A stretch of DNA of 64,000 nt. Origin: Pseudomonas entomophila (GTDB lineage Bacteria; Pseudomonadota; Gammaproteobacteria; Pseudomonadales; Pseudomonadaceae). Both the position numbers and the translations under genes were made by a program. Of the stretch, positions 9,864-19,096 are shown piece by piece. The notes beneath the pieces are model-generated. The model saw only the letters and a program-made list of their open reading frames with translations, made no database searches and was not told the DNA's origin. Within the stretch, counting starts at the first letter, position 1; each line of letters opens with the position of its first letter. The stretch lies in assembly GCF_023277925.1 (NCBI RefSeq), contig NZ_CP063832.1:5129501-5193500 (forward strand), read 5' to 3'.

Positions 9864-11360
9864 ATGAGCAAAGCATCGAGGATATTCGCGGTAAGCATGC
9901 TGGCGCTGGCAGTGACGGGGTGCGCGGTCAAGACCCAGCCCATCGACCGCAGCGTCAGCGAACAGCGGGCAAGGGCGGACCTGGCCAACATGTTCAAGGG
10001 CCAGGAGGCGCTGCAAGGCCCGCTGACCCTGCACCAGGCCATGGCCCGGGCGGTGAAGTACAACCTGGAGGCACGCCTGAAGGTCATGGAGGAAGCCCTT
10101 GCCCAGCGCCAGGTGGACCTGGCCACCTTCGACATGTTGCCACGCATGGCGCTGTCGGCCGGTTACGCCGGGCGCAGCAACGTCAGCGCCTCGAGCAGCC
10201 GCAGCGTGCTGACCAACACCCAGTCCCTGGAACCCTCGACCTCCCAGGACCGCGACCGCGACGTCGCCGACCTGACCATGGTGTGGAACGTGCTCGACTT
10301 CGGTGTCAGCTACGTCAGCGCCAAGCAGCAGGGCGACCAGCGCCTGATCGTCCAGGAGCGTCGGCGCAAGGTGGTGCAGACCATCATCCAGGACGTGCGC
10401 TCGGCCTACTGGCGCGCGGTGGCCGCCGAACGCCTGCTCAAGCAGATCGACACCCTGATGGCCCGGGTCGAGCAGGCCCGCGACAACAGCCAGCGCCTGG
10501 GCGACCAGCGCATCGGCGACCCGATCCAGGCGCTCAGCTACCAGCGCGCGCTGATCGAAGCCACCCGCCAGCTGGAAGAACAACGCCGCGCCCTGTCCCT
10601 GGCCAAGACCGAGCTGGGCGCGCTGATCAACCTGCCGCCGGGCACCGAACTGACCCTGGCCGCCACCGACGACTACAGCGTGCCGGAGCTCAAGGTGGGG
10701 TTGGAGACGCTGGAGCAGCACGCCCTGGCCACCCGCCCCGAGCTGCGCGAGCAGGACTATCAAGCGCGCATCAGCGCCGCCGAAGTGCGCAAGTCGATGC
10801 TGCGCATGCTGCCGGGCCTGGAGTTCTCGGCGGGCGGGCACTACGACAGCAACAGCTTCCTGATCAACCAGCACTGGGCCGACTACGGCGTGAAGGTGAC
10901 CTGGAACCTGTTCAACGTACTCTCGGGCCCGGCCTCCATCGACGTGGCCAAGGCCGGCGAGCAAGTGGTCGAGGCGCGCCGCCAGGCCATGTCGATGGCC
11001 ATCCTGGCGCAACTGTACGTGGCCAACGCCAACTACAACGAAGCCCGCCGCCAGTTCGCCACCAGCCAGCAACTGGTGGCGCTGGACGAGCAGATCGTCG
11101 AGCAGTTGCGCAACCGCCACCAGGCGCAAGGTATCGGTGAGCTGGAGCTGATCCAGGGTGAGCTGAACGCGCTGCAAGCCGACCTGCGCCGCGACCTGGC
11201 CTACGCCGAGCTGCGCAACAGCTATGGCCAGGTGTTCGCCAGCGCCGGCCTCGACCCGCTGCCGCAAAGCCTGCCGTCCAACGAGCTGACTGACATCGCC
11301 CAAGCCCTGGGCAACAACGAAGCGCGCTGGCAACGCGGCGACATCACCCCCGGTTCCTGA
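9864..11360 (+). CDS. TolC-family outer membrane efflux lipoprotein
   Basis: The 498-residue protein starts with a lipoprotein signal, with the lipobox VTGC placing the acylated Cys at residue 20. Two outer-membrane efflux protein repeats follow, rich in long amphipathic helices (for example about residues 165-230 and 370-450), as expected for a trimeric TolC-type channel. The gene starts 62 bp after the giant adhesin and is probably co-transcribed, so it is the best candidate for the outer membrane pore of the adhesin's export system. The ABC ATPase and membrane-fusion genes of such a system are not found in this window. Confidence 0.88.
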   Translation: MSKASRIFAVSMLALAVTGCAVKTQPIDRSVSEQRARADLANMFKGQEALQGPLTLHQAMARAVKYNLEARLKVMEEALAQRQVDLATFDMLPRMALSAGYAGRSNVSASSSRSVLTNTQSLEPSTSQDRDRDVADLTMVWNVLDFGVSYVSAKQQGDQRLIVQERRRKVVQTIIQDVRSAYWRAVAAERLLKQIDTLMARVEQARDNSQRLGDQRIGDPIQALSYQRALIEATRQLEEQRRALSLAKTELGALINLPPGTELTLAATDDYSVPELKVGLETLEQHALATRPELREQDYQARISAAEVRKSMLRMLPGLEFSAGGHYDSNSFLINQHWADYGVKVTWNLFNVLSGPASIDVAKAGEQVVEARRQAMSMAILAQLYVANANYNEARRQFATSQQLVALDEQIVEQLRNRHQAQGIGELELIQGELNALQADLRRDLAYAELRNSYGQVFASAGLDPLPQSLPSNELTDIAQALGNNEARWQRGDITPGS

Positions 11361-11387
11361 ACCGGAAAGGCAAACCAACACAAGCCT

Positions 11388-11474
11388 CTGTAGGAGCGGC
11401 TTTAGCCGCGATCACCCGCGAAGCGGGTGCCGGACACCGCGTTGTTTGCATCGCGGCTGAAGCCGCTCCTACAG
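11388..11474. repeat. REP element pair (inverted)
   Basis: CTGTAGGAGCGGCTTTAGCC at the left is repeated in inverted form at the right (GGCTGAAGCCGCTCCTACAG), with a GCGGGTG hairpin between them. This is the usual Pseudomonas putida REP arrangement. It sits between the convergent TolC and cysC genes and may also help end transcription. Confidence 0.85.
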
Positions 11475-11503
11475 GACCCCGCCGGCCACCTGCTAAAACC
11501 CCA

Positions 11504-12067
11504 TCACCTCACAGCGGCCAACACATACGCCAGCAACTGCCCCACCGCCACTGGCAACGCCACCCGCCCGGTCTCCACCACCAACTCCGGCCCTTGCGGC
11601 GCCTCATACGGCGCATCGATCCCGGTAAACCCCGGCAACGCACCCGCCCGTGCCCGCCGATACAACCCCTTGGGATCACGCGCCTCGCAAACGGCCAGGT
11701 CCGCCTTCACATGCACCTCATGAAAACCCACCCCACAGGCCCGGCGCGCGGCGGCGCGGCCCTCGCGGTACGGCGAGATCAACGCCGCGATGCAGATCAG
11801 CCCGGCATCGGCGAACAGCGCCGCCACCTCGCCCGTGCGGCGGATGTTCTCGTGACGGTCTTGTGGCGAAAAGCCAAGGTCGGCGTTCAGGCCCGTGCGC
11901 AGCACATCGCCATCGAGCACATAGCAGGCATGCCCGCGCTCGGTGAGCTGCCGCGCCAGGCCCTCGGCCAATGACGACTTACCCGCGCCGGAAAGGCCGG
12001 TAAGCCAGACGACCGCGCCACGTTGCCGGCGCGGCGAAGGGTGTTGCTCGCTTCCTGCGTTGTGCAC
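11504..12067 (-). CDS. cysC: Adenylylsulfate kinase (APS kinase)
   Basis: The 187-residue enzyme phosphorylates adenylylsulfate with ATP to give PAPS. The Walker A motif GLSGAGKS is at residues 24-31, the LDGD.LR.GLN..LGFS substrate motif follows, and the phosphorylated-serine motif ISPYR is present. The start chosen is a GTG at 12067 with GGAGAG nine bases upstream; a longer frame to 12226 would overlap the neighbouring regulator and has no family support. It is a free-standing kinase rather than the CysN-CysC fusion common in pseudomonads. No cysD or cysN gene is nearby, so it may serve a sulfation pathway or be a second copy. Confidence 0.9.
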   Translation of the reverse strand: MHNAGSEQHPSPRRQRGAVVWLTGLSGAGKSSLAEGLARQLTERGHACYVLDGDVLRTGLNADLGFSPQDRHENIRRTGEVAALFADAGLICIAALISPYREGRAAARRACGVGFHEVHVKADLAVCEARDPKGLYRRARAGALPGFTGIDAPYEAPQGPELVVETGRVALPVAVGQLLAYVLAAVR

Positions 12068-12131
12068 TTTGGGACTCTCCGACGTGAGGGAGCCCGCGCG
12101 GCCGCCACCCGGCACTGGCCGCGCAACCTGT

Positions 12132-13502
12132 TCAGCATTGCGCGGCGCCTGGAACCACAGGCGCCTGGTCGCACTCCGGCGGGACTCTGACAAAAATGCG
12201 ATACGCACCATGTTCCATCGCTTCAAAGGCGATCAGTTTCTCCACCAATGGCCCGTTCAGCACCTTGCCGGCATTGAGCAGCAACATCCCGTTCTCGGCG
12301 CTGAGGTTGCGCGCCAGCACCATGCCCGCCACGAGTTCGTGGGTGGAGCACATCCGCACCAGCGGGTCCATCAGCGTGATGTCACTGAGGATCGCCGCGC
12401 AGACCTGGACGAAATCCTCCAGCAGGCCAGGGTCATACACGCGCCCGGCGTACTTTTGCAGATAAAGCAGCGCTTCGTCACTGTTCAGTTGCCGTTCGAG
12501 AATTAGGCCGCGCTGCAGTTCGGTGAAATCCACCGCCAGCTTGAGCAGCCGTGCGCCAAACGGGATGGCTTCGCCTTTGAGGCGGTCCGGGAAACCACTG
12601 CCATCCCAGTGCTCCTGGTGATGCAGGATCAGGCGGGCGGCATCCTTCAGTGGGTCCAGGGTCATCAGCAGCGCCTCGCTCTGGCGCGGGTAGTCGCGGT
12701 AGCGCTCGCGGTCCGTGTGCGTCAGCAGGTCCGCGGGGGCGATGACCATGCTGTCGGGCCAGCTCAGCTTGCCGATGTTGTAGAGCGCGGCAGCCATGGC
12801 CAGGTCGCGGCTGGTGGTTTCGTCCATGCCGTGCACCTGGCAGTAGTGGCGCACCAGCTCGATGATCTGCCGGTTGGTCTGCTTGGCCGGCGGCAGGCGC
12901 AGGTTGGCCAGCATCGAGAACACCTCGGTGCCGGTGACATAACTGTGCTTGAGCTCATCGTAGGCCAGGTCGAGCATGTCGGCGGTCTGTTGCAACTCGG
13001 CGGTGCGGGCCTTCACGCGTTTTTCGAGGTTTATGTTCAGCAGCTTCAGTTGCGCATTCTGCTTGCGCGTCAGGGCCTCCAGGCGCTGACGCTCCCGTTC
13101 CGAATGCTGGTGCTCCAGCGCCTGACGCAACATCAGCAGCATTTCGTCGTCGTTCCAGGGCTTGCTGATGTAGCGATGGATACGCCCTTCGTTCACCGCC
13201 TTGATGATGGTGCCCGGGTCGGCGTAGCCGGTCAGCATGATCCTGACGGCCGCCGGGTAGCGTTGATGCACATGCGCCAGCAAGGTGGCGCCATCCATCG
13301 AGGGCATGCGCGCGTCGCTCATCACCAGGTCCACCGGGTGAAGGGCCATGAGTGCCAGGGCCTGTTCGCCTCCGCTGGCCAGCAGCACGTCATACGGCTG
13401 GCCGCGCAACAACCGGCGCAGGCTGTTGAGAATCGGTTCCTCGTCGTCGACGAGCAATATCGTTGGGCGCTGCACTGTGACGGGCGTTGCTTGCTCTTCC
13501 AT
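12132..13502 (-). CDS. Response regulator with degenerate HD-GYP domain
   Basis: The 456-residue protein has an N-terminal receiver domain (residues about 12-130; phosphoacceptor Asp63 in MSDARMP, Lys114 in SKPW). A coiled-coil linker (about 130-185) and an HD-GYP-like domain follow. In that domain the HD pair is YN (241-242), the early metal-binding His is missing, and GYP is GFP (303-305). HHQEHWDGSG is kept. True HD-GYP enzymes hydrolyse cyclic di-GMP with these residues, so this one is probably inactive and may act as a binding or scaffold domain. The start at 13502 has GAGG six bases upstream. It is divergent from a cytochrome peroxidase/kinase operon that could supply its kinase. Confidence 0.87.
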   Translation of the reverse strand: MEEQATPVTVQRPTILLVDDEEPILNSLRRLLRGQPYDVLLASGGEQALALMALHPVDLVMSDARMPSMDGATLLAHVHQRYPAAVRIMLTGYADPGTIIKAVNEGRIHRYISKPWNDDEMLLMLRQALEHQHSERERQRLEALTRKQNAQLKLLNINLEKRVKARTAELQQTADMLDLAYDELKHSYVTGTEVFSMLANLRLPPAKQTNRQIIELVRHYCQVHGMDETTSRDLAMAAALYNIGKLSWPDSMVIAPADLLTHTDRERYRDYPRQSEALLMTLDPLKDAARLILHHQEHWDGSGFPDRLKGEAIPFGARLLKLAVDFTELQRGLILERQLNSDEALLYLQKYAGRVYDPGLLEDFVQVCAAILSDITLMDPLVRMCSTHELVAGMVLARNLSAENGMLLLNAGKVLNGPLVEKLIAFEAMEHGAYRIFVRVPPECDQAPVVPGAAQC

Positions 13503-13716
13503 GGCTGGCCTCACGCGGACTGTCCATACGCCCGGGCATCGCTCACTCGCGAATGGCGTATCTCCAGGCGAAAGGCTAGATCATTTTTTTGCGACACGAT
13601 CAGCCGGGCAGCGGCCGCGCGCCATAGGCAAAGCGCCGCTATCGCAACTAACCTGAAGGGACGTGGCGGCCCACGCGCCGCAGCATTGTCCGACCCGGGG
13701 TAAAGGAATCTCCCAC

Positions 13717-14718
13717 ATGATCGTACAAAGGATCTGTCGGTACATTTCCCTCAGGCGCCACCTGCACGTGTCCTGGCGCTGCCTGTGCCTGCTCATGCTG
13801 CTGGGCCTGGCCATCGGCGCAGCGGCCGAGCCGTTGAACGAGCCGCTCAAACCCCTGCCGGATACCCCCAGGCTGGACCCCAAGCGTGTCGAGCTGGGCC
13901 GCCAATTGTTCAATGACCCCCGGTTGTCGCTCGACAACAAGCTGTCCTGCGCCAGTTGTCATCGGCCCGACAAGTACGGCGCCGACGACCGTGCTTTCTC
14001 GCCGGGGGTCGATGGGCTGCCGCTGGCGGTCAATACACCGACGGTACTCAACGCCAGCCTCAACTTCCGCCAGTTCTGGGACGGGCGGGTCGAGTCGCTG
14101 GAGGAACAGGGCAACGCGGTCGTCACCAGTGCCCATGAAATGGGCGGGGACTGGCGCTTCATCGTCAAGCGCATCCAGGGCGACGGCGCCTTGGCCCAGC
14201 AGTTCGCCGCCGCCTACCCGGATGCCGTGACCAAGGCCAACATCCTCGCTGCCCTGGCCGACTACGAGCGGACCCTGCTCACCCATGGCGCGCGCTTCGA
14301 CCAGTACCTGTTGGGCAATACCGGCATCCTTAGCCTGCAGGAGAAATACGGTTACCAACGGTTCAAGGACTATGGCTGCATTTCCTGCCACCAGGGCGTG
14401 AACATCGGCGGCAACATGTTCCAGAAGTTCGGCGTGTTCGAAGACTACATCGCCGCCCGCGGCAACCCGACCGAGGCGGACCAGGGGCGTTTCAACGTCA
14501 CTGGCGACGAAGCGGACCGTGGGGTGTTCAAGGTGCCGAGCCTGCGTAATGTGGCAATGACCGCGCCGTATTTCCATGATGGCTCGGCAGCCACCCTCGA
14601 GGCGGCCGTCGATGTGATGTTCAAGTATCAGCTGGGGCGCGAGCCGAGCGAGGAAGACCGGACATTGATCGTGCTCTTCCTCAAGACCCTCACCGGTGAA
14701 CAGGCAGGGCAGCCATGA
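13717..14718 (+). CDS. Di-heme cytochrome c peroxidase family protein (CcpA/MauG type)
   Basis: The 333-residue periplasmic protein has an N-terminal signal (residues about 20-37) and two c-type heme motifs, CASCH (78-82) and CISCH (221-225). The family's PSLRNVAMTAPYFHDGS motif is also present in its C-terminal third. Members either reduce H2O2 with cytochrome electrons or, as MauG, oxidise protein side chains. The start at 13717 follows AAGGA; a longer frame from 13663 has no signal-like N terminus. Its stop overlaps the start of a membrane histidine kinase by four bases, so the pair is translationally coupled and the peroxidase may be part of a sensing module. Confidence 0.92.
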   Translation: MIVQRICRYISLRRHLHVSWRCLCLLMLLGLAIGAAAEPLNEPLKPLPDTPRLDPKRVELGRQLFNDPRLSLDNKLSCASCHRPDKYGADDRAFSPGVDGLPLAVNTPTVLNASLNFRQFWDGRVESLEEQGNAVVTSAHEMGGDWRFIVKRIQGDGALAQQFAAAYPDAVTKANILAALADYERTLLTHGARFDQYLLGNTGILSLQEKYGYQRFKDYGCISCHQGVNIGGNMFQKFGVFEDYIAARGNPTEADQGRFNVTGDEADRGVFKVPSLRNVAMTAPYFHDGSAATLEAAVDVMFKYQLGREPSEEDRTLIVLFLKTLTGEQAGQP

Positions 14719-16529
14719 TGAGGCGCTCCCGGCGTGGCAGTTTTCTGTTGCTCAGCGGCGCGGTGCTTGCGTTCGCCTCGATGCTGGCCTTCCTGTATTT
14801 GAAGTCCGGAGCGGAGCAGACCCAGGTCTACAATGAAACGCGCGACCTGATACGCCAACTCAAGCAACAGGATGCCCTGTGGGAAGCCGAAGTGCTCAAG
14901 GCCCGGGTGGTCATCGCGAGTAACTACGATCCGCTGGTCACACCGCTCAAAACGATGAATCGCCTCTGGGCGCGCTTCGACAGCCTCGAATTCGAACATT
15001 GGCACAACCCATCGCAGCAATGGACCGATGCCCGCAATGGTTTCCTTGAAGCCTTGGGGCAGAAGGCTCGGCTGGTCGAACAATTCAAATCGCACAATGC
15101 CTTGCTGCGTAACTCCCTGGCGTTCCTGCCTGCCGCGGAAGACAGTATCCAGGCCCAGCTGGGCAAGGTTTCCGACCCCCATCGACCGGAAGTGCACGCA
15201 TTCGCGACCGATACCTACGACCTGTTGCTCAGCGCCTTGGAGTTCGCCCAGGTGACCTCCGTGGACAGGGCCGCTGAAATCGACGTGGGGCTGGGGTTGC
15301 TGGCGGTCAACGGGCAAGGCTTGCCGGAGAATTTCCAGACTCCGGTCAAGCTCTTGAGCAACCACGTCGCCTTGATCCTGCGCGAGCAACCGATCGTCAA
15401 CCGCCTGCTGGAGCAGATCGAGGCGATACCCGTCGCCGAGCGGCTGGACGACCTCAGCCGCCTGCTGGATCAGGATCAGCAGCAGGTCGAGCAGAATGAC
15501 CGCCGGTACCACTTCTACACGCTGTTGCTTTCGGTGCTGCTGATGTGCTCGGTGGTGGGCCTGGCGGTGCTGTTGTTCCGCAGCTTTGCCGAGGTGAGGC
15601 GGGTGAACAACGCGTTGCAGGCGAGCAACGACGTATTGGAGCAGCGGGTCGAGGCGCGCACCCGCGAGCTCAAGGATGCCCAGAGCGAGCTGCTCAATGC
15701 CGCGCGTCAATCCGGCATGGCGGAAATCGCCACCAATGTCCTGCACAACGTCGGCAATGTGCTCAACAGCGTGAACACCTCGTCGGACCTGATTGCCCGC
15801 ACCCTGCGCAGCAGCAAGACCCAAGGGCTGGGCAAGGCCATGCAGCTGATCAACGCACACCCCGACGACCTTGGGCAGTTTCTCACCGAGGACGCGAAGG
15901 GCAGGTTGTTGCCCGGCTACCTCAACCAGCTGGCCGACGCCATTGCCCAGGAGCAGCGCGACATGGCCGTGGAGCTGGAGCGGATGAACAAGAGTGTCGA
16001 CCACATCAAGGAGGTGGTGGCGACCCAGCAATCCTACGCCGGTGCCAAGAGCCTGCCCGAACCGCTGTTCATCCATGAACTCATCGAGGATGCCCTGCGC
16101 ATGAACACGGGGGCGCTGACCCGCCATCACGTGACGGTGGTGCGCGACTTCGGGCCGGTACCCCAGGTCATGGGCGACCGGCATCGCCTGTTGCTGATCC
16201 TGATCAACCTGATCAGCAACGCCAAATATGCCATGTCCGGCCCTGGCAACCGCCAACGGACCATGACCCTGGGCACACGGGTGGTGGAGGGGGCATTTTT
16301 GCAAGTGAGCGTCAGGGATGAAGGCGAGGGCATCGCCCCGGAGAACCTGCAGAAGATCTTTGCCCACGGCTTCACCACCCGCAAGGAAGGCCATGGCTTC
16401 GGCCTGCACAGTTGCGCCTTGGCCGCCATCGAAATGCATGGCCACCTTACCGTCCATAGCGACGGCCCCGGCAGGGGCGCGCTATTCACCCTGCAGATCC
16501 CGCTGGTCGCGGTCATGGAGGATGCATGA
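14715..16529 (+). CDS. Membrane sensor histidine kinase with DAHL-type periplasmic domain
   Basis: The 604-residue protein has a membrane segment near residues 9-27 and a long helical periplasmic part containing the NYDPLV motif typical of DAHL (double all-alpha ligand-binding) domains. A second membrane segment lies at about residues 260-282, followed by a coiled coil. The kinase core has a non-classical phospho-acceptor box, MAEIATNVLHNVGNVLNSV, with His344. The ATPase has N (LINLISNAKYAM), G1 (DEGEGI) and G2 (GHGFGLH) boxes. It overlaps the peroxidase gene by ATGA upstream and the next kinase gene by ATGA downstream. It may sense a redox or haem-linked signal; the ligand is unknown. Confidence 0.9.
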   Translation: MMRRSRRGSFLLLSGAVLAFASMLAFLYLKSGAEQTQVYNETRDLIRQLKQQDALWEAEVLKARVVIASNYDPLVTPLKTMNRLWARFDSLEFEHWHNPSQQWTDARNGFLEALGQKARLVEQFKSHNALLRNSLAFLPAAEDSIQAQLGKVSDPHRPEVHAFATDTYDLLLSALEFAQVTSVDRAAEIDVGLGLLAVNGQGLPENFQTPVKLLSNHVALILREQPIVNRLLEQIEAIPVAERLDDLSRLLDQDQQQVEQNDRRYHFYTLLLSVLLMCSVVGLAVLLFRSFAEVRRVNNALQASNDVLEQRVEARTRELKDAQSELLNAARQSGMAEIATNVLHNVGNVLNSVNTSSDLIARTLRSSKTQGLGKAMQLINAHPDDLGQFLTEDAKGRLLPGYLNQLADAIAQEQRDMAVELERMNKSVDHIKEVVATQQSYAGAKSLPEPLFIHELIEDALRMNTGALTRHHVTVVRDFGPVPQVMGDRHRLLLILINLISNAKYAMSGPGNRQRTMTLGTRVVEGAFLQVSVRDEGEGIAPENLQKIFAHGFTTRKEGHGFGLHSCALAAIEMHGHLTVHSDGPGRGALFTLQIPLVAVMEDA

Positions 16530-17929
16530 GCGACTTGTCCAACCGCCGTATCCTGCTGATCGACGACATGCCGTCGATCCACGAGGATTTTCACAAGATC
16601 CTGGCCTCGGCCAACACGCAAACGGAGGCGTTGGACGAGATGGAAGCCCTCCTGTTCGGCGAGCAGGCCAAGGCGCAACGGCCGGTTTTCGAACTCGCGT
16701 CGGCTTACGGCGGCGAGGAAGGCCTGGGCATGCTGATACGCGGTTTGCAGGCGCGCCAACCGTATGCGTTGGCGTTCGTCGACATGCGCATGCCCGACGG
16801 CTGGGACGGGGCGAAAACCATCGAGCAGTTGTGGCAGCACGACCCCCACTTGCAGGTGGTGGTGTGTACTGCCTATTCCGACTACTCCTGGGACGAGTTG
16901 CTCGATCGGCTGCAAGCCCACGACCGCCTGCTGATCCTGAAAAAGCCCTTCGACAACATCGAAGTGCAGCAGATGGCAAGCACCCTGCTGACCAAATGGG
17001 AGATGACCCAGCGCGCCTCGTTGCAGATGCACCAGCTCGAGCAACGGGTGGAGCAGCGCACCCACGAGCTCAGGCAGGCTGGCGAAGCCCTGCAACGGGA
17101 AATCGACGAACGCAAACAGCTGGAAAGCCAGCTGGTGCAATCGGAAAAGCTCGCCTCGCTGGGGCAGATGGCGGCCGGCGTGGCCCACGAGATCAACAAC
17201 CCCATCGGCTTCGTGTCCTCCAACCTCGGCACATTGGAGGGGTATTTCAAGCAGCTGTTGACCCTGCTCGACGCCTATCGCGAGGCCGAGCCGGCGTTGG
17301 GCAACGGCGCGCTCGCGCAGCAACTGCAACGCTTGCGCGAGCAGACCGAACTGGGCTTTCTCAGCGAAGACATTCCCGTGCTGATCAGCGAAACCAAGGA
17401 CGGGATCGGCAGGGTGAGCCAGATCGTCAAGGACCTGAAGGACTTTTCACGGGTCGACAGCACGCAACAGTGGCAGTGGGCCAACCTGCAGCAAGGGATC
17501 GACTCGACGCTGAACATCGTCGCCAGCGAGCTCAAGTACAAGGCCGATGTCATCAAGCAGTACCAACCGTTGCCCGAGATCGAGTGCCTGCCGTCGCAGA
17601 TCAACCAGGTCATCATGAACCTGGTGCTCAACGCCGCGCAGGCCATGGGGCCGGCGCGCGGCACCATCACGTTGACCACCGCCCAGCAAGGCGACCAGGT
17701 ATGGGTCGAGGTAACGGACACGGGCATGGGGATAGCCCCGGAGAACCTGCAGAAGATCTTCGATCCTTTTTTCACCACCAAGCCCGTGGGGCAAGGCACC
17801 GGGCTGGGCCTGTCGCTGTCCTACGGCATCGTGAAGAAGCACGGTGGCGACATCACGGTGGCGAGCCAGGTGGGCGTGGGGACGACGTTTCGCGTTCAGC
17901 TACCGGTCAGGCAGAAAGCGGATTGTTGA
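16526..17929 (+). CDS. Cytoplasmic receiver-histidine kinase hybrid
   Basis: The 467-residue soluble protein has a receiver domain first (Asp86 in [12 protein letters not shown], Lys140 in KKPF). A coiled coil (about 160-205), a HisKA domain with His221 in [12 protein letters not shown] and a full ATPase domain ([25 protein letters not shown]) follow. The N-terminal receiver suggests it is phosphorylated by another kinase, probably the membrane kinase encoded just upstream. The three genes from 13717 form one operon joined by four-base overlaps. A stand-alone regulator is encoded divergently at 12132-13502, so the set could be one phosphorelay. Confidence 0.9.
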   Translation: MSDLSNRRILLIDDMPSIHEDFHKILASANTQTEALDEMEALLFGEQAKAQRPVFELASAYGGEEGLGMLIRGLQARQPYALAFVDMRMPDGWDGAKTIEQLWQHDPHLQVVVCTAYSDYSWDELLDRLQAHDRLLILKKPFDNIEVQQMASTLLTKWEMTQRASLQMHQLEQRVEQRTHELRQAGEALQREIDERKQLESQLVQSEKLASLGQMAAGVAHEINNPIGFVSSNLGTLEGYFKQLLTLLDAYREAEPALGNGALAQQLQRLREQTELGFLSEDIPVLISETKDGIGRVSQIVKDLKDFSRVDSTQQWQWANLQQGIDSTLNIVASELKYKADVIKQYQPLPEIECLPSQINQVIMNLVLNAAQAMGPARGTITLTTAQQGDQVWVEVTDTGMGIAPENLQKIFDPFFTTKPVGQGTGLGLSLSYGIVKKHGGDITVASQVGVGTTFRVQLPVRQKADC

Positions 17930-18022
17930 GCCGCCAGGGCTTTTGCAGGGTGCCCCTCGCCCCGACAGCAGAATGCCGCCTGGGCATGCCCGGTGAGGCC
18001 TCAAACGAGCGGCTTGCTGGAG

Positions 18023-18895
18023 TCATTCGGCGCCTCGGCGCACGCCCTCGATGTAGCGCATCACCGCCGGCGACTTCTCGAAGCGCCGATGCACCAGGCT
18101 CAACCACGAACTCGCCTGGCTGTCGGCGATCTGCCGGTAGTTGACCTGCGGCAGGCTGATGCGCTGCACCACCGACGCCGGCACCACCGCCACGCCCTGG
18201 CCCAGCGACACCAGGGTGAGCACCGCCACCAGGCTGCCCGGCTGCGGCCCCAGGCGCGGCGCGAAGCCGCCCAGTTGGGCGATCGCCAGGGTGCCGGAGA
18301 TCTGCTCCGGCAGGATGAAGGTTTCGTCAGCCAGGCGCGCGGCGTGAATCGTCTTCAACTCGTTGAGCCGTGAGCTGGCCGGCAACGCCAGCACGAAGCC
18401 CTCCTCGTGCAGGGCGATGGCACTTAGTGTGTCCGGCAGCGCCATTGGCGAGCGCAGGTAGGCGAGGTCGAGCTGCCCCTCGTCAACCAAGGCCGGTAGC
18501 GCGAGCATCGGCACTTCACGCATGTTCAGGCACACCTCGGGGTAGCCCTCGGCGAACTGGCTCACCTGCTGCTGCAGGATGCCCGAGTAAGCCGCGGAGG
18601 CCACATAGCCCAGCTCGATCCGCCCACTCTCACCCCGCCCGGCGCGCCGCGCGCCCAGCTGTGCGGCATCGAACTGCCGCACCGCGTGCTCGGCCTCCAC
18701 ACGCAAAGCCTCCCCGGCCGCCGTCAGTTGCACCTCACGCTGGCTGCGCTGGAACAGCAGCACCCCCAACTCGGCCTCCATGTCCTGGATCTGCCGCGTC
18801 AGCGTCGGCGGGGCGATCCCCAACTGCTCGGCAGCACGGGTGAAATGGCCGTGCTGGGCCACGGCGAGGAAGTAGCGAAAGTGACGGATCTCCAT
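18023..18895 (-). CDS. LysR family transcriptional regulator
   Basis: The 290-residue protein has the N-terminal winged helix-turn-helix of LysR proteins (HFTRAAEQLGIAPPTLTRQI, residues about 16-35, then LLFQRSQREVQLTAAG). It also has the C-terminal periplasmic-binding-protein-like effector domain. It is divergent from an MFS exporter gene and most probably controls it and itself. The ATG is preceded by GAGG. A LysR-type palindrome lies directly upstream. Confidence 0.92.
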   Translation of the reverse strand: MEIRHFRYFLAVAQHGHFTRAAEQLGIAPPTLTRQIQDMEAELGVLLFQRSQREVQLTAAGEALRVEAEHAVRQFDAAQLGARRAGRGESGRIELGYVASAAYSGILQQQVSQFAEGYPEVCLNMREVPMLALPALVDEGQLDLAYLRSPMALPDTLSAIALHEEGFVLALPASSRLNELKTIHAARLADETFILPEQISGTLAIAQLGGFAPRLGPQPGSLVAVLTLVSLGQGVAVVPASVVQRISLPQVNYRQIADSQASSWLSLVHRRFEKSPAVMRYIEGVRRGAE

Positions 18896-18904
18896 GGGGC
18901 CTCG

Positions 18905-18919
18905 TTAGCCTGCGGCTAA
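18905..18919. promoter_or_regulatory. Putative LysR-type operator
   Basis: TTAGCC-TGC-GGCTAA is a perfect six-base inverted repeat containing a T-N11-A core, as expected of LysR sites. It lies ten bases upstream of the LysR start codon and in the divergent region shared with the MFS gene. Binding is inferred from position and symmetry. Confidence 0.55.
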
Positions 18920-19096
18920 TGACGCCGAACGCGCCAGCTAACAAGCCCGGCGCCCGGCAGCGGTAAGGTGAGGACAACACTACAAGGCTGGCATCGTGAC
19001 CGCAAAGCCGCCCCTATGCAAAACCCGTAGGCGCCGGCTTGCCGGCGAAAGGCTGCACACCGCCCACGCAGACCAGCCATCCAGCGGAGCCTTGCC

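Noticed and set aside
6844..9876. 1010-codon open frame antisense to the adhesin repeats
   Set aside because: It mirrors the sense repeats in the opposite strand and has no recognisable protein features.
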